Translations under genes and position numbers: made by a program
Notes under the pieces: model-generated
The model's database searches: none
The model's input: the letters and a program-made list of their open reading frames with translations, nothing else
What the model was told of the DNA's origin: nothing
Source of the DNA: Oscillibacter sp.
Lineage (GTDB): Bacteria; Bacillota; Clostridia; Oscillospirales; Oscillospiraceae
DNA length: 49,612 bases
Assembly: GCA_014799925.1 (NCBI GenBank)
Contig: JAAVHC010000015.1
Coordinates: 1 to 49,612 of the forward strand
Reading direction: 5' to 3'
In this document: in pieces, positions 24,211 to 32,395 of the stretch
Layout: every line of letters starts with the position of its first letter
Position numbering within the stretch: position 1 is the stretch's first letter

Positions 24211-25278
24211 ATGGAAAACCTGACCCACGGCGGCAACTGGGCCGGATATGAAGAGCAATATGGTAAAGCACCCTTGGATTTTTCCTCCAACGTCAGCCCT
24301 CTGGGGCTTCCGGCGGGCGTGCGGCAGGCCGTTATACACTCTTTGCAGGATGCGGAACGATATCCTGATCCCCTGTGCCGCCGGCTGCGCCGCGCCATCG
24401 CTGGCGCGGAAGGGACCGACCCTCTCTGGTGCCTGTGCGGCTGCGGTTCCGCAGATCTCATTTACCGCGCGGTCCTGGCCAAACGGCCCCGGAGGGCGCT
24501 GGTAACTGCGCCGGCCTTTGCCGAATATGAAGCGGCGCTGGCGCTGGTTTCCTGCCGGACAGAGCGGTATATCCTGCGGAAGGAGGAGGGCTTCCTGCTC
24601 CGGGAGGATTTTCTGGAGGCAATCGCGCCGGGGGTGGACTTGGTGTTCCTCTGCGAGCCCAACAACCCCACAGGCCGGACGACCTCCCGCGAGCTTTTAC
24701 TGGAGATATTGACGCGATGCCGGGAAACCGGTACACTGCTGGTGGTGGACGAATGCTTCGGCAGCTTTCTGGATGACCCTGGCCAGCATACGCTGCGAGG
24801 ACAGTTGGAAGAATTCCCCAATCTGCTGATTTTGAGGGCGTTTACCAAGTTATACGCTATGGCAGGGCTGCGTCTGGGCTATTGCCTGTGCAGCGACACC
24901 GCCCTTCTGGACGCCATGGGCGCTGCCGGACAGCCCTGGGCGGTATCCGGCCCCGCGCAGGCGGCGGGGGTCGCGGCCCTTGCGGAGACAGAATACGCGC
25001 AGGCTGTCCGGACGCTTACGGCGCGGGAACGGCCCTGGCTGGCGGGAGAGTTGGCACGTCTGGGCTGCGAGGTCATTCCGGGCGAGGCCAATTATCTGCT
25101 GTTCGCTCAGGAAAAGCCGCTTCTGGAGCCGCTGCGGCGCAGGGGAATCCTCCTGCGGGGCTGCGGGAACTACCATGGCCTGGGCGATACGTGGTACCGT
25201 GCGGCGGTGCGAGATCGGGAGGACAACCGCCGCTTTATCACTGCTCTGGAAGCTATTTTAAAGGAGGAAACCCCATGA
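24211..25278 (+). CDS. cobD: L-threonine-O-3-phosphate decarboxylase CobD
   Basis: A 355-residue PLP enzyme of the histidinol-phosphate aminotransferase class. The opening H-G-G-N-W ... L-D-F-S-S-N-V-S-P-L-G-L-P, CEPNNPTGRTT, and F-T-K-L-Y-A-M-A-G-L-R-L-G-Y with PLP lysine 213 match. It makes (R)-1-amino-2-propanol phosphate for CbiB. Distinguishing it from HisC relies on the position between cbiB and cbiP. It begins directly after the cbiB stop and its TGA overlaps the cbiP ATG. Confidence 0.93.
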   Translation: MENLTHGGNWAGYEEQYGKAPLDFSSNVSPLGLPAGVRQAVIHSLQDAERYPDPLCRRLRRAIAGAEGTDPLWCLCGCGSADLIYRAVLAKRPRRALVTAPAFAEYEAALALVSCRTERYILRKEEGFLLREDFLEAIAPGVDLVFLCEPNNPTGRTTSRELLLEILTRCRETGTLLVVDECFGSFLDDPGQHTLRGQLEEFPNLLILRAFTKLYAMAGLRLGYCLCSDTALLDAMGAAGQPWAVSGPAQAAGVAALAETEYAQAVRTLTARERPWLAGELARLGCEVIPGEANYLLFAQEKPLLEPLRRRGILLRGCGNYHGLGDTWYRAAVRDREDNRRFITALEAILKEETP

Positions 25279-26756
25279 GCCGCGCAAAATCCATCATGAT
25301 CCAGGGCACCATGTCCGGAGCGGGAAAGAGCCTGCTGTGTGCGGCACTGTGCCGTATTTTTGCTCAGGACGGCTGGCGGACCGCTCCGTTCAAAAGTCAG
25401 AACATGGCGCTCAACAGCTTTGTCACGTTGGACGGCCTGGAAATTGGCCGTGCCCAGGCCGTCCAGGCCCAGGCGGCGGGGGTGGAGCCGGACGTGCGCA
25501 TGAATCCTGTTCTGCTCAAGCCATGCAGCGACATAGGCAGTCAGGTAATTGTCCTCGGCGAAGTGCGGGGCCAGATGCCGGCGAAGGAGTATTTTCGCTA
25601 CAAGCGGCAGCTTTTCCCGGAAATTCTCGCTGCCTACGACAGTCTGGCCGAAGAAAATGACGTGATCGTCATCGAAGGCGCGGGCAGCCCTGCGGAGATC
25701 AACCTCCGGGCGGACGACATTGTGAACATGGGACTGGCCCAGCGGGTGGACGCGCCGGTGCTGCTGGCGGGAGACATCGACCGGGGCGGCGTATTTGCCC
25801 AGCTGTACGGCACCGCAGCCCTGCTCCAGCCAGAGGAGCAGGATCGAATCGCGGGCCTTATTATCAACAAATTCCGGGGGGACATCGAAATCTTGCGTCC
25901 GGGGCTTGCCATGCTGGAGGAGAAAACCGGGAAGCCGGTGCTGGGTGTGGTGCCCTATCTCCATGTGGACGTGGACGACGAAGACTCGCTGGCCCCGCGT
26001 CTGGAGCAGCAGGAGGCGCATAAGCCGTTGGACGCGGTGGTGGTACGCTTACCGCGCATATCCAATTTTACCGATTTCGCGCCCCTGGAGACGCATCCGC
26101 AGATCGGGGTGCGGTATGTGGACGAGGTGCGCCGTCTGGCAAGTCCGGACCTGGTGATCCTGCCAGGGACAAAAAGTACCATAGACGACTTGCTCTGGCT
26201 GCGGCAGAGCGGTCTGGAAGCGGCCATCCGGAAGCTGGCCAGCCAGGGTACGCCTATCCTGGGAGTTTGCGGCGGATATCAGATGCTGGGCGGGATGCTC
26301 CATGATCCCGATGGGGTGGAGCGGAGCGAACCGGGGAGCGTCCGGGGCATGGGCCTGCTGCCGGTGGAAACCACCTTTATTGGGCAGAAGCACCGCAGCC
26401 AGGTAAAAGCCGTGGTTTCAGCGGAAGCCCTGGCGGGCGCGGAATTGGTAGGCTACGAGATCCACATGGGGCGGACTGAGGTCACAGGCGTGCCCTTCTG
26501 CGTCCTGGATGACGGGCGGCCGGACGGCTGCGCGCAGGGCAATGTATGGGGGACATACCTTCATGGCCTGTTTGACAGCGGAGCGCTGACGGAAAAACTA
26601 ACGGAGATGCTCTGCCGGCGGAAGGGGCTGCAGCTTGAACTGGCCCGGCCGCTCTCCCATGCCGCCTATCAGCGGCAGCAATTTGACTTGTTGGCGGAGG
26701 GGGTCCGCCAAGCGCTGGATATGGAAAAAATTTACCGGATCATGGAGATGGTTTGA
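25275..26756 (+). CDS. cbiP: Cobyric acid synthase CbiP
   Basis: 493 residues from ATG 25275 after AAGGAGGAAA. Residues 1-235 are the P-loop amide synthase domain (MIQGTMSGAGKSLLCAAL, KSQNMALNSFVT, NPVLLKPCSDIGSQVI). Residues about 250-493 are a glutamine amidotransferase domain with L-G-V-C-G-G-Y-Q-M-L-G and nucleophile Cys332. It amidates side chains b, d, e and g of adenosylcobyrinic diamide. Normal length and domain order. Confidence 0.96.
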   Translation: MSRAKSIMIQGTMSGAGKSLLCAALCRIFAQDGWRTAPFKSQNMALNSFVTLDGLEIGRAQAVQAQAAGVEPDVRMNPVLLKPCSDIGSQVIVLGEVRGQMPAKEYFRYKRQLFPEILAAYDSLAEENDVIVIEGAGSPAEINLRADDIVNMGLAQRVDAPVLLAGDIDRGGVFAQLYGTAALLQPEEQDRIAGLIINKFRGDIEILRPGLAMLEEKTGKPVLGVVPYLHVDVDDEDSLAPRLEQQEAHKPLDAVVVRLPRISNFTDFAPLETHPQIGVRYVDEVRRLASPDLVILPGTKSTIDDLLWLRQSGLEAAIRKLASQGTPILGVCGGYQMLGGMLHDPDGVERSEPGSVRGMGLLPVETTFIGQKHRSQVKAVVSAEALAGAELVGYEIHMGRTEVTGVPFCVLDDGRPDGCAQGNVWGTYLHGLFDSGALTEKLTEMLCRRKGLQLELARPLSHAAYQRQQFDLLAEGVRQALDMEKIYRIMEMV

Positions 26757-27425
26757 ATGGAACAGGAGATTAAATACGTTCTTCCGGCAGAAATTGAACA
26801 GGAAAGTATGCGCATAATTGGCCAGGAGCTGGCTCAACGAGGGATAACTCTGCCGCAGGAGACAGAAGCGGTGGTCAAACGGGTCATCCATACCACGGCG
26901 GATTTCGACTATGTGGAAAACCTGCATTTTACCCCGGACGCCGTACCGAAGGCCCTGGAAGCGCTCCGGTCCGGGAGGGCAGTGATCACGGACACCAACA
27001 TGGCGAAGGCCGGGATCAGTAAGTCCGCTTTGACACAGCTATTGTGTGAAGTTTACTGCTTTATGGCGGACCGCGATGTCGCGGAAGCCGCGAAACTGCA
27101 TGGTACGACCCGCGCCGCAGCCGCCATGGAAAAAGCGGCCAGGGAATATCCAGAGGCGGTTTTTGCCGTTGGGAACGCGCCGACGGCGCTGCTGGCACTC
27201 TGCGAACTGATACGAAACGGGCTGCGGCCTGCGCTGGTGATAGCCGTGCCGGTAGGGTTTGTCAACGTAGTGGAAAGCAAACAGCGGATATTTCAGCTTT
27301 GCCTGGACAGCGGCATCCCGTGTATTGCGGCCATGGGCCGAAAGGGCGGCAGCAATGTGGCGGCTTCCATCTGCAACGCGCTTATGTATACGGCATTGGG
27401 AACGCTTGATCCTGCGCGGCGCTGA
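26757..27425 (+). CDS. cbiC: Cobalt-precorrin-8 methylmutase CbiC
   Basis: 222 residues. CbiC moves the methyl group from C11 to C12, producing cobyrinic acid. R-V-I-H-T-T-A-D-F-D-Y contains the conserved catalytic His, I-T-D-T-N-M-A and VGNAPTALLALCELI follow, with the P-V-G-F-V-N-V-V-E-S-K block near the end. It is the last gene of the operon; a bidirectional terminator follows about 120 bases later. The start is one base after the cbiP stop. Confidence 0.95.
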   Translation: MEQEIKYVLPAEIEQESMRIIGQELAQRGITLPQETEAVVKRVIHTTADFDYVENLHFTPDAVPKALEALRSGRAVITDTNMAKAGISKSALTQLLCEVYCFMADRDVAEAAKLHGTTRAAAAMEKAAREYPEAVFAVGNAPTALLALCELIRNGLRPALVIAVPVGFVNVVESKQRIFQLCLDSGIPCIAAMGRKGGSNVAASICNALMYTALGTLDPARR

Positions 27426-27436
27426 GGCATTTGTTC

Positions 27437-27456
27437 TTTGTAGATACTGGGGCAAT
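27437..27456. repeat. Dispersed 20-nt repeat, copy 3
   Basis: TTTGTAGATACTGGGGCAAT, one base different from copy 1 at 1711-1730. It lies between cbiC and the long inverted repeat. Confidence 0.6.
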
Positions 27457-27470
27457 TCATCACCATAAAA

Positions 27471-27534
27471 GTCTGTGGCTGGTTATGTGGTCAACATGTT
27501 AACATTGGTTTTGACCACATAACCAGCCACAGAC
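27471..27534. repeat. Perfect 24-bp inverted repeat with palindromic loop
   Basis: The arm at 27471-27494 (starts GTCTGTGGCTGG) is the exact reverse complement of the arm at 27511-27534. The 16-base loop holds the palindrome ATGTTAACAT. It has no T-run, so it is not a normal terminator. Confidence 0.85.
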
Positions 27535-27545
27535 AGAGAAAAACC

Positions 27546-27586
27546 GTCCGCCGGAGGGATTTCTCCTCCGGTGGACAGCGTTTTTT
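27546..27586. terminator. Bidirectional terminator between the cob operon and the convergent small gene
   Basis: GTCCGCCGGAGG pairs with CCTCCGGTGGAC around a short loop. A plus-strand T-run (TTTTTT at 27581-27586) follows on one side and an A-run (27540-27543) on the other, so it can end both cbiC and the minus-strand gene that stops at 27585. Confidence 0.85.
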
Positions 27587-27908
27587 ATCGGCGCAGGTGG
27601 TATTCTGTTCTCAGGAATTTGCCGTCTTTGAACACATCCCAGACCTCCAGGCAGTAGTCACCGCCTGGGCAGGAGTGCAGCATGTTGGGAACCGCTTCCT
27701 CCCGCCAGGGCCAGAAGGGGGCGGAGATCATATCGTCCGGCAGGGCCAGGTGGATGTGGACCCACGGCGTTCCATCTCCCCGCATTCTCGGACTGCCGCT
27801 CTGCATAATCCAGTCATCCTCGCCCATGGCGTTGTAGAGGCTGTAGAGCAGCCGGCGCATCTCATACAGGGCAAATAATCCCTGCACCGCCGGAAGCTGC
27901 GCACACAC
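27585..27908 (-). CDS. Hypothetical protein, 107 residues
   Basis: Not recognised. I chose GTG 27908, preceded by AGAGGGGA; ATG 27860 is the alternative. The sequence is coherent and rich in Trp, Pro and Asp: G-S-P-R-M-R-G-D-G-T-P-W-V-H-I-H, S-A-P-F-W-P-W-R-E-E-A-V-P-N-M and C-P-G-G-D-Y-C-L-E-V-W-D-V. No signal peptide or membrane segment is seen. It points toward the cob operon terminator and is not part of that operon. Confidence 0.55.
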   Translation of the reverse strand: MCAQLPAVQGLFALYEMRRLLYSLYNAMGEDDWIMQSGSPRMRGDGTPWVHIHLALPDDMISAPFWPWREEAVPNMLHSCPGGDYCLEVWDVFKDGKFLRTEYHLRR

Positions 27909-27924
27909 CGATCCGATTCCCCTC

Positions 27925-27953
27925 TTGTAAATTGCGAGGAAAACTGCTAGAAT
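27925..27953 (+). promoter_or_regulatory. Sigma-A promoter upstream of the structured leader
   Basis: TTGTAA at 27925-27930 and TAGAAT at 27948-27953 with a 17-base spacer, on the plus strand. It partly overlaps the far end of the convergent hypothetical gene's upstream region. Confidence 0.55.
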
Positions 27954-27958
27954 AGTTT

Positions 27959-28072
27959 TGGCGCAGTAATCTGCTGTGTGGGAGGGTTGGCTCCTGCATA
28001 GGGGCGTGGAGAGATGCTGCTCTCCGCGCCCTGCCTTTTGGGCTTCTGTGTCCCGTAGGGTCATTGTGCCGC
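27959..28072 (+). ncRNA. Candidate structured RNA or leader before the LysR gene
   Basis: The predicted start of transcription coincides with GGCGCAGT, which can pair with ATTGTGCC near 28063-28070 to close about 110 bases. Inside, GGCGTGGAGAG and CTCTCCGCGCC form a strong hairpin with an ATGCTG loop at about 28002-28029. It does not match a riboswitch class I can recognise, and no terminator follows, so it may be the leader of the LysR mRNA. Confidence 0.3.
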
Positions 28073-28178
28073 ATATTCTGGAAAATCGCAAGAGAGGGTT
28101 TCAATCACGGAAATCAATCTTTGCTTCAGGTAATCCTATGGTACAATAGATGTAATCTGAATATGGGAGCAAAGCATC

Positions 28179-29051
28179 ATGACGCTAAAGCAAATCGAAT
28201 ATTTCCAGAAGGTATGCCAAACAGGGAATATTTCCACTGCCGCCGATGCCCTGTTCGTCTCCCGTTCCGTCGTATCGCGCACGATTGTTGAACTGGAAGA
28301 AGAATTTGAGGCGGTCCTTTTCACACGCTCCCGCAGTGGCGTAACATTGACGGAGAGCGGGCGCATTCTGGCCCGGCTGTTTGAAACCTTCCTGGCGAGC
28401 TGCTCCACCGCCAAGGAGCGCATCCGCTGTCTCTCCGCGCAGGAGCAGGCCCACCCCCTGCGCATAGGGGTGACGCCCACCAACGCCTACTGCGTCTATA
28501 AAAGCTATCTGGAAAAATTCCAGGAGCTGTACCCGGACATCCGCCTCTATGTCACTGAGCACAACGCCTTTGACTCATGGAAGCTGCTGCTGGACGGGGT
28601 GCTGGATGCCTCCTTCACCCCCGCGTTCCCGGACCGGGCGGCGTTCGAGTATTTTGATCTCTATCAAAACCCGATCATGCTGGGCGCGGCTGAAGACGAC
28701 GCCCGGATCGGAAGCAAGGCGGGCATCGGCGACATCATCGACCTGCCCCTCGGCTTTTTCAGCACGCCTATGCCGATGGAACGCATCCTCAACGCCAGCT
28801 TTGAGGCCGTGGGGCGGCGGCCCAACGTGGTGCTGCGCACATCTGACCAGATGCTTCTGCGGGAGCTGACGATGCAGGGGAAGCTCTATCCCATCCTGCC
28901 GCTGGACATGATGGCCACCTGGGAAGGGGTGCGGCAGGTGCCCATCGATTTTTTCCAGTCCAGCACCAACCGCGTGGTGTGGTGCCGGGCGCTGGAGCCC
29001 GGCCCGGCCCTGGCGTTCTTTCTGGATTTCATGCGGGAACAGCTGGTCTGA
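28179..29051 (+). CDS. LysR-family transcriptional regulator
   Basis: 290 residues. The N-terminal winged helix-turn-helix (about 1-60) is typical: MTLKQIEYFQKVCQTGNIST, then A-A-D-A-L-F-V-S-R-S-V-V-S-R-T-I-V-E-L-E-E-E-F. Residues about 90-290 form the co-inducer-binding domain. A TTGCTT/TACAAT pair at 28121-28147 may be its own promoter. It is convergent with the oxidoreductase-transporter pair on the other strand and is their most likely regulator, though LysR regulators more often sit divergently from their targets. Confidence 0.92.
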   Translation: MTLKQIEYFQKVCQTGNISTAADALFVSRSVVSRTIVELEEEFEAVLFTRSRSGVTLTESGRILARLFETFLASCSTAKERIRCLSAQEQAHPLRIGVTPTNAYCVYKSYLEKFQELYPDIRLYVTEHNAFDSWKLLLDGVLDASFTPAFPDRAAFEYFDLYQNPIMLGAAEDDARIGSKAGIGDIIDLPLGFFSTPMPMERILNASFEAVGRRPNVVLRTSDQMLLRELTMQGKLYPILPLDMMATWEGVRQVPIDFFQSSTNRVVWCRALEPGPALAFFLDFMREQLV

Positions 29052-29073
29052 TCCGTTTTCTTGAAAATATGAC

Positions 29074-29116
29074 GGAACAACCGGCCCGGGACCAGTGGTC
29101 CCGGGCCGGTTGTTCC
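29074..29116. terminator. 20-bp perfect hairpin between convergent genes
   Basis: GGAACAACCGGCCCGGGACC (29074-29093) and its exact complement (29097-29116) flank a three-base loop. It lies between the LysR stop and the minus-strand oxidoreductase. No good T-run is present, so it may act as a roadblock or processing hairpin for both transcripts. Confidence 0.65.
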
Positions 29117-29128
29117 TGAACTGACGTT

Positions 29129-29275
29129 TCAGTGTTCGCACAGGCCGCACTCATTGCACACGCCGTCCCGCTCACACCCCGGCTGGGGCCGCAGGGACAG
29201 GAGAAATTCCAGGGAGGTGTCCTCCTCCGGCGGTTTTGAGGCGGGCTGGGGTTCAGTGGAGCTTCCGTTCCACAT
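29129..29275 (-). CDS. Small Cys-rich ORF, 48 residues
   Basis: From ATG 29275 this frame overlaps the last codons of the oxidoreductase gene and continues to TGA 29129. It ends R-P-Q-P-G-C-E-R-D-G-V-C-N-E-C-G-L-C-E-H, with cysteines spaced C-x5-C-x2-C-x2-C, a metal or Fe-S binding arrangement. There is no strong ribosome binding site, so translation would depend on coupling. It may be a real small protein or chance coding. Confidence 0.35.
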   Translation of the reverse strand: MWNGSSTEPQPASKPPEEDTSLEFLLSLRPQPGCERDGVCNECGLCEH

Positions 29276-30797
29276 TGGGCTTGTTGATGTCTTCCTGGAA
29301 CTCCAGGTTCAGGGGCTGGCCCTTTTCCCTCTGTTCCCTGGCCAGCTTTGCCTTGTCGGTGTAAAGGCCATACTCATGAGCCTCCACACACTCCTGGTAG
29401 GAGGGGTCCTTGGCGGCGAATCTGGCATTCCGGGGCAGGGGCACGTCCTGATCCACCAGAATGTCCTGCACCTTCCTGATATCCACGCCGTGGGCGGTGG
29501 AGCCGTCGGCCACAGCGACCGCGGCGGCAACACCGGCGGCCTGGCCGGTGCCCACGCACTGGGGGATCAGATCCAGCCAGTCGATGGCGATACCGTCGGC
29601 GGACAGGTGACGGCCCGGGCACAGCAGGTTCTCCACGCCCTGGGGCAGAATGGCCCGGTAGGGAATCTCCACGGGGCCGCAGTCATTGACCTGGCAGATG
29701 GTGGAGTGCCACGCGATCACGTCGTCATGCTGGATGGCATAGGCGAAATCAGCGGTGGTCATCACGTACTCGCCCCTGAGGCGGCGGCTGATGCGGGTGC
29801 CCAGCTGGGGTGCGATGTCGTAGAGGTAGGCGTTGCGGAAAGCCACGGGGACGGCCTCTTTCAGATAGGCCAGCGTCTCCCGCATAGTGGCCCGGGTGTT
29901 CATCTCGGTCTCGGTCTGGTCCCTGACCCTGGAGCAGTCCCGGTTCATATGCCAGTTGTTCATCCAGAAGATATCGCTCTGGTTGGAGGGCATGGGTACG
30001 CAGCGGAAGCCCGCGGTCTTCTGCAGCCCCGCCCGCAGGGCGTTCATCTCGGCGGGATGGGCCTGTTTCCACTCATAGTAGGCGTCCCCGTCCACGCCGC
30101 CGATGCGCCACACCAGCGCGGTGGTATTGGCGCGGGTCACACCGTCGGACATGCTGGAATAGGGCGCGCCCGCCCGGGAGTAGAGGTCGCCGTCGCCGGT
30201 GGCGTCGATGACCTGCCTGGCAAGGATGGCCTTTCGGCCCTCCTTGCTCTCGTAGACCACGCCCTTGACCACGCCGTCCTCCACGATGGGGCCGCTGACC
30301 CAGCTGTGGCACATGACGGTGATGGCGTCCTTGTGCTCCAGCAGCATCTTATCCATCTCGACCTTCAGCTGGTTGGGCTCGAAGTACACCGAGCGCACCA
30401 GGCAGTTGGGCTTGGCGCCGCCGAAACCGCCGCGGCTCACACAGTCATGGACGGCCATCCAGGGGTGGAGCAGGGCCGGGTCGGTGGAACCGATCCTGTC
30501 CAGAGACGGGCCGCGCACCGCGTTGGGGATGGGGCCCAGGCGGGTAAACCATTCCTCCTGGAGCCCGCGGACAAAGGACTTGTCATACCAGGACAGGTTG
30601 GGCACCATGATGACATAACCGCCGGTAACGTCGCCGCCCATGTAGCCGTAGCGCTCCAGCAGGATGATGTTTTTCGCCCCGGCACGGGCCGCCGCGATGG
30701 CGGCGGAGTGGCCGGCCGCGCCGCCGCCAACCACCAGAATATCACATTCGGCTTCGATGGGCAGGGGCCGGGACGGCTCCAGGTAGGTCTTACTCAT
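29253..30797 (-). CDS. FAD-dependent oxidoreductase (FAD_oxidored family)
   Basis: 514 residues. The N-terminal dinucleotide-binding loop is DILVVGGGAAGHSAAIAAARAG (glycines at 24-29), followed by LLERYGYMGGDVTGG. A-T-G-D-G-D-L is the second FAD contact, and a late G-I-A-I-D-W-L-D-L-I-P-Q-C-V-G-T-G-Q-A-A-G segment closes the FAD site. No signal peptide, heme or flavin-attachment motif is visible, so it is a soluble cytosolic enzyme. The substrate is not evident, but the partner upstream transports anions, so a small organic acid is a reasonable guess. Confidence 0.88.
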   Translation of the reverse strand: MSKTYLEPSRPLPIEAECDILVVGGGAAGHSAAIAAARAGAKNIILLERYGYMGGDVTGGYVIMVPNLSWYDKSFVRGLQEEWFTRLGPIPNAVRGPSLDRIGSTDPALLHPWMAVHDCVSRGGFGGAKPNCLVRSVYFEPNQLKVEMDKMLLEHKDAITVMCHSWVSGPIVEDGVVKGVVYESKEGRKAILARQVIDATGDGDLYSRAGAPYSSMSDGVTRANTTALVWRIGGVDGDAYYEWKQAHPAEMNALRAGLQKTAGFRCVPMPSNQSDIFWMNNWHMNRDCSRVRDQTETEMNTRATMRETLAYLKEAVPVAFRNAYLYDIAPQLGTRISRRLRGEYVMTTADFAYAIQHDDVIAWHSTICQVNDCGPVEIPYRAILPQGVENLLCPGRHLSADGIAIDWLDLIPQCVGTGQAAGVAAAVAVADGSTAHGVDIRKVQDILVDQDVPLPRNARFAAKDPSYQECVEAHEYGLYTDKAKLAREQREKGQPLNLEFQEDINKPNVERKLH

Positions 30798-30828
30798 GAC
30801 GCATTACTCCTTAATCGCAAGAATTTAG

Positions 30829-32310
30829 TTAAAAGATATAGCCGAATACGATGCAGATCACACTTGCGACCACGATGTATATGGCATTGGTGACCAAACC
30901 CTTGGTGAAAATGAACTTGTTGGTCATTTCCTCACGACCCAGCAGCAGGGTGGCATAGGCGATGGCGCCGTTGGTCATGAACGCGCACATAGCGGACAGA
31001 ATGGTGGCCACGCCCAGGACGGTCGCGTTGCCGCCGCCGTTTATCTGCATGGTGCAGGCCAGGGGGATGCACACGGCGTTGATGGTGAAGCTCACCGGCA
31101 TACCGTTGGTGATGTTGGTGAACACAGTGGAGATGACCACGCACAGGATGACCATGATGGGCCAGCTGGCGCTGCCCAGAATGGGGGAGAGGAAGTCCGC
31201 GATGGCGGCCTTGATGCCCAGATCGTCGGAGGCGATGGCGTTGCCGCAGATGGTGAAGCACCCGGCCACGGCCACGATGCCCCACATGGTCTTGGTCTGG
31301 AGCAGCTTGACGCCGTTGATGAAGGGCTTGCCTTCTCCGTCCCGCATGATGCACAGGATGGCAAACAGGAGGATCCATATCCAGGTAGAGCCAATCTTAT
31401 TGTAGAGGGCCGTGATCGCGGAGCCCTTGGGCAGCACCATGCTGAGCAGCAGGAACACAATACCGAATACCATGAAGCCCAGGAGGATCTTCTGGCGGCC
31501 GTTCATTTTCAGGTCGGCCTCGGTGAGACCCATCTTGTCCACATTGAAGTCCCTCAGCGGCGTGAGGTCAAGCTTCCACACGAAGCACATGAACGCGATG
31601 TAGGCCAGAACGAAGGCCAGAACAACCAGAGTGGAAACCAGGAGATAGGCGGTGTTGTCAAAGGCCAGGCCGCTGGCCTCCATGATACCGCTGATGATGG
31701 CGATGGATGACAGGTGGACGCCCTTGAAGGGGAGCACATAGGCGCCCATGGCGGAGATGTAAATGCCAAGCAGCAGGCTGCGCTTCAGGTCGCTGTCCTT
31801 TTCCACTCCGCACATATCGCAGATGGTGTCCAGAATGGGATACCACAGCAGGAGCATGGTGGTGGGGCTGCTCACCAGTGCGGAGCAGACCAGCACAGCG
31901 AGGAACAGCGCGGTGACAAGCCGCACAGGATGACCCTGAAGAGCCTTGATTTTCAGCACCTTCCGGGCCAGCACGTTGACGGCTCCGGATTCGGTGACCG
32001 CGCCGGTAAGGGCCATGACCCAGATGATCTGCTGGATGGTGACGTTGCCGAACCAGGTGGCCAGCAGACCGCCGGCGGTGGTGTAGTCACAGATGATCAT
32101 GGCGAACAGACCCAGCAGAGCGGGCCAGAAGGTTTCGCCGGTGGCGATGGTGACGATGAGCACGCCGAAGAAAATGCCCAGCATACTTATGCCTACGGGA
32201 GTGATCCCTGCAAAGGCAGGAACAATGCGGCCAAAAATGAACATGAAGAATACGGCAACCGCGACGCAAACGTAATAGGACGCGTTGCTCTTTCTTGCGG
32301 AGGCGGACAT
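30829..32310 (-). CDS. SLC13/DASS-type anion transporter
   Basis: A 493-residue membrane protein with about 11-12 hydrophobic helices. G-L-F-A-M-I-I-C-D and A-L-V-S-S-P-T-T-M-L lie in the first half and F-T-N-I-T-N-G-M-P-V in the second, resembling the S-N-T/S-P-T helical hairpins that bind carboxylate and sodium in DASS-type carriers. It likely imports a di- or tricarboxylate or another organic anion for the co-transcribed FAD enzyme, which starts 31 bases downstream. AGAGAGGG precedes the ATG. Confidence 0.83.
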   Translation of the reverse strand: MSASARKSNASYYVCVAVAVFFMFIFGRIVPAFAGITPVGISMLGIFFGVLIVTIATGETFWPALLGLFAMIICDYTTAGGLLATWFGNVTIQQIIWVMALTGAVTESGAVNVLARKVLKIKALQGHPVRLVTALFLAVLVCSALVSSPTTMLLLWYPILDTICDMCGVEKDSDLKRSLLLGIYISAMGAYVLPFKGVHLSSIAIISGIMEASGLAFDNTAYLLVSTLVVLAFVLAYIAFMCFVWKLDLTPLRDFNVDKMGLTEADLKMNGRQKILLGFMVFGIVFLLLSMVLPKGSAITALYNKIGSTWIWILLFAILCIMRDGEGKPFINGVKLLQTKTMWGIVAVAGCFTICGNAIASDDLGIKAAIADFLSPILGSASWPIMVILCVVISTVFTNITNGMPVSFTINAVCIPLACTMQINGGGNATVLGVATILSAMCAFMTNGAIAYATLLLGREEMTNKFIFTKGLVTNAIYIVVASVICIVFGYIF

Positions 32311-32395
32311 GGCTTTCCCTCTCTTTCTTTTAGATCGGTAACATAATAATGTCGAACCAGGACCTCCATCGATGGATCACGTTGCAACTAAGTCT

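Noticed and set aside
27959-28072. 6S RNA or SRP RNA
   Set aside because: The fold is too short for 6S and lacks the conserved GGAAG-type SRP tetraloop region, so I left it as an unnamed candidate.
29154-30893. A 579-codon plus-strand frame opposite the FAD oxidoreductase
   Set aside because: Same reasoning: the minus strand has a canonical FAD-binding protein, and the plus frame is Gly/Val/His-rich shadow sequence.
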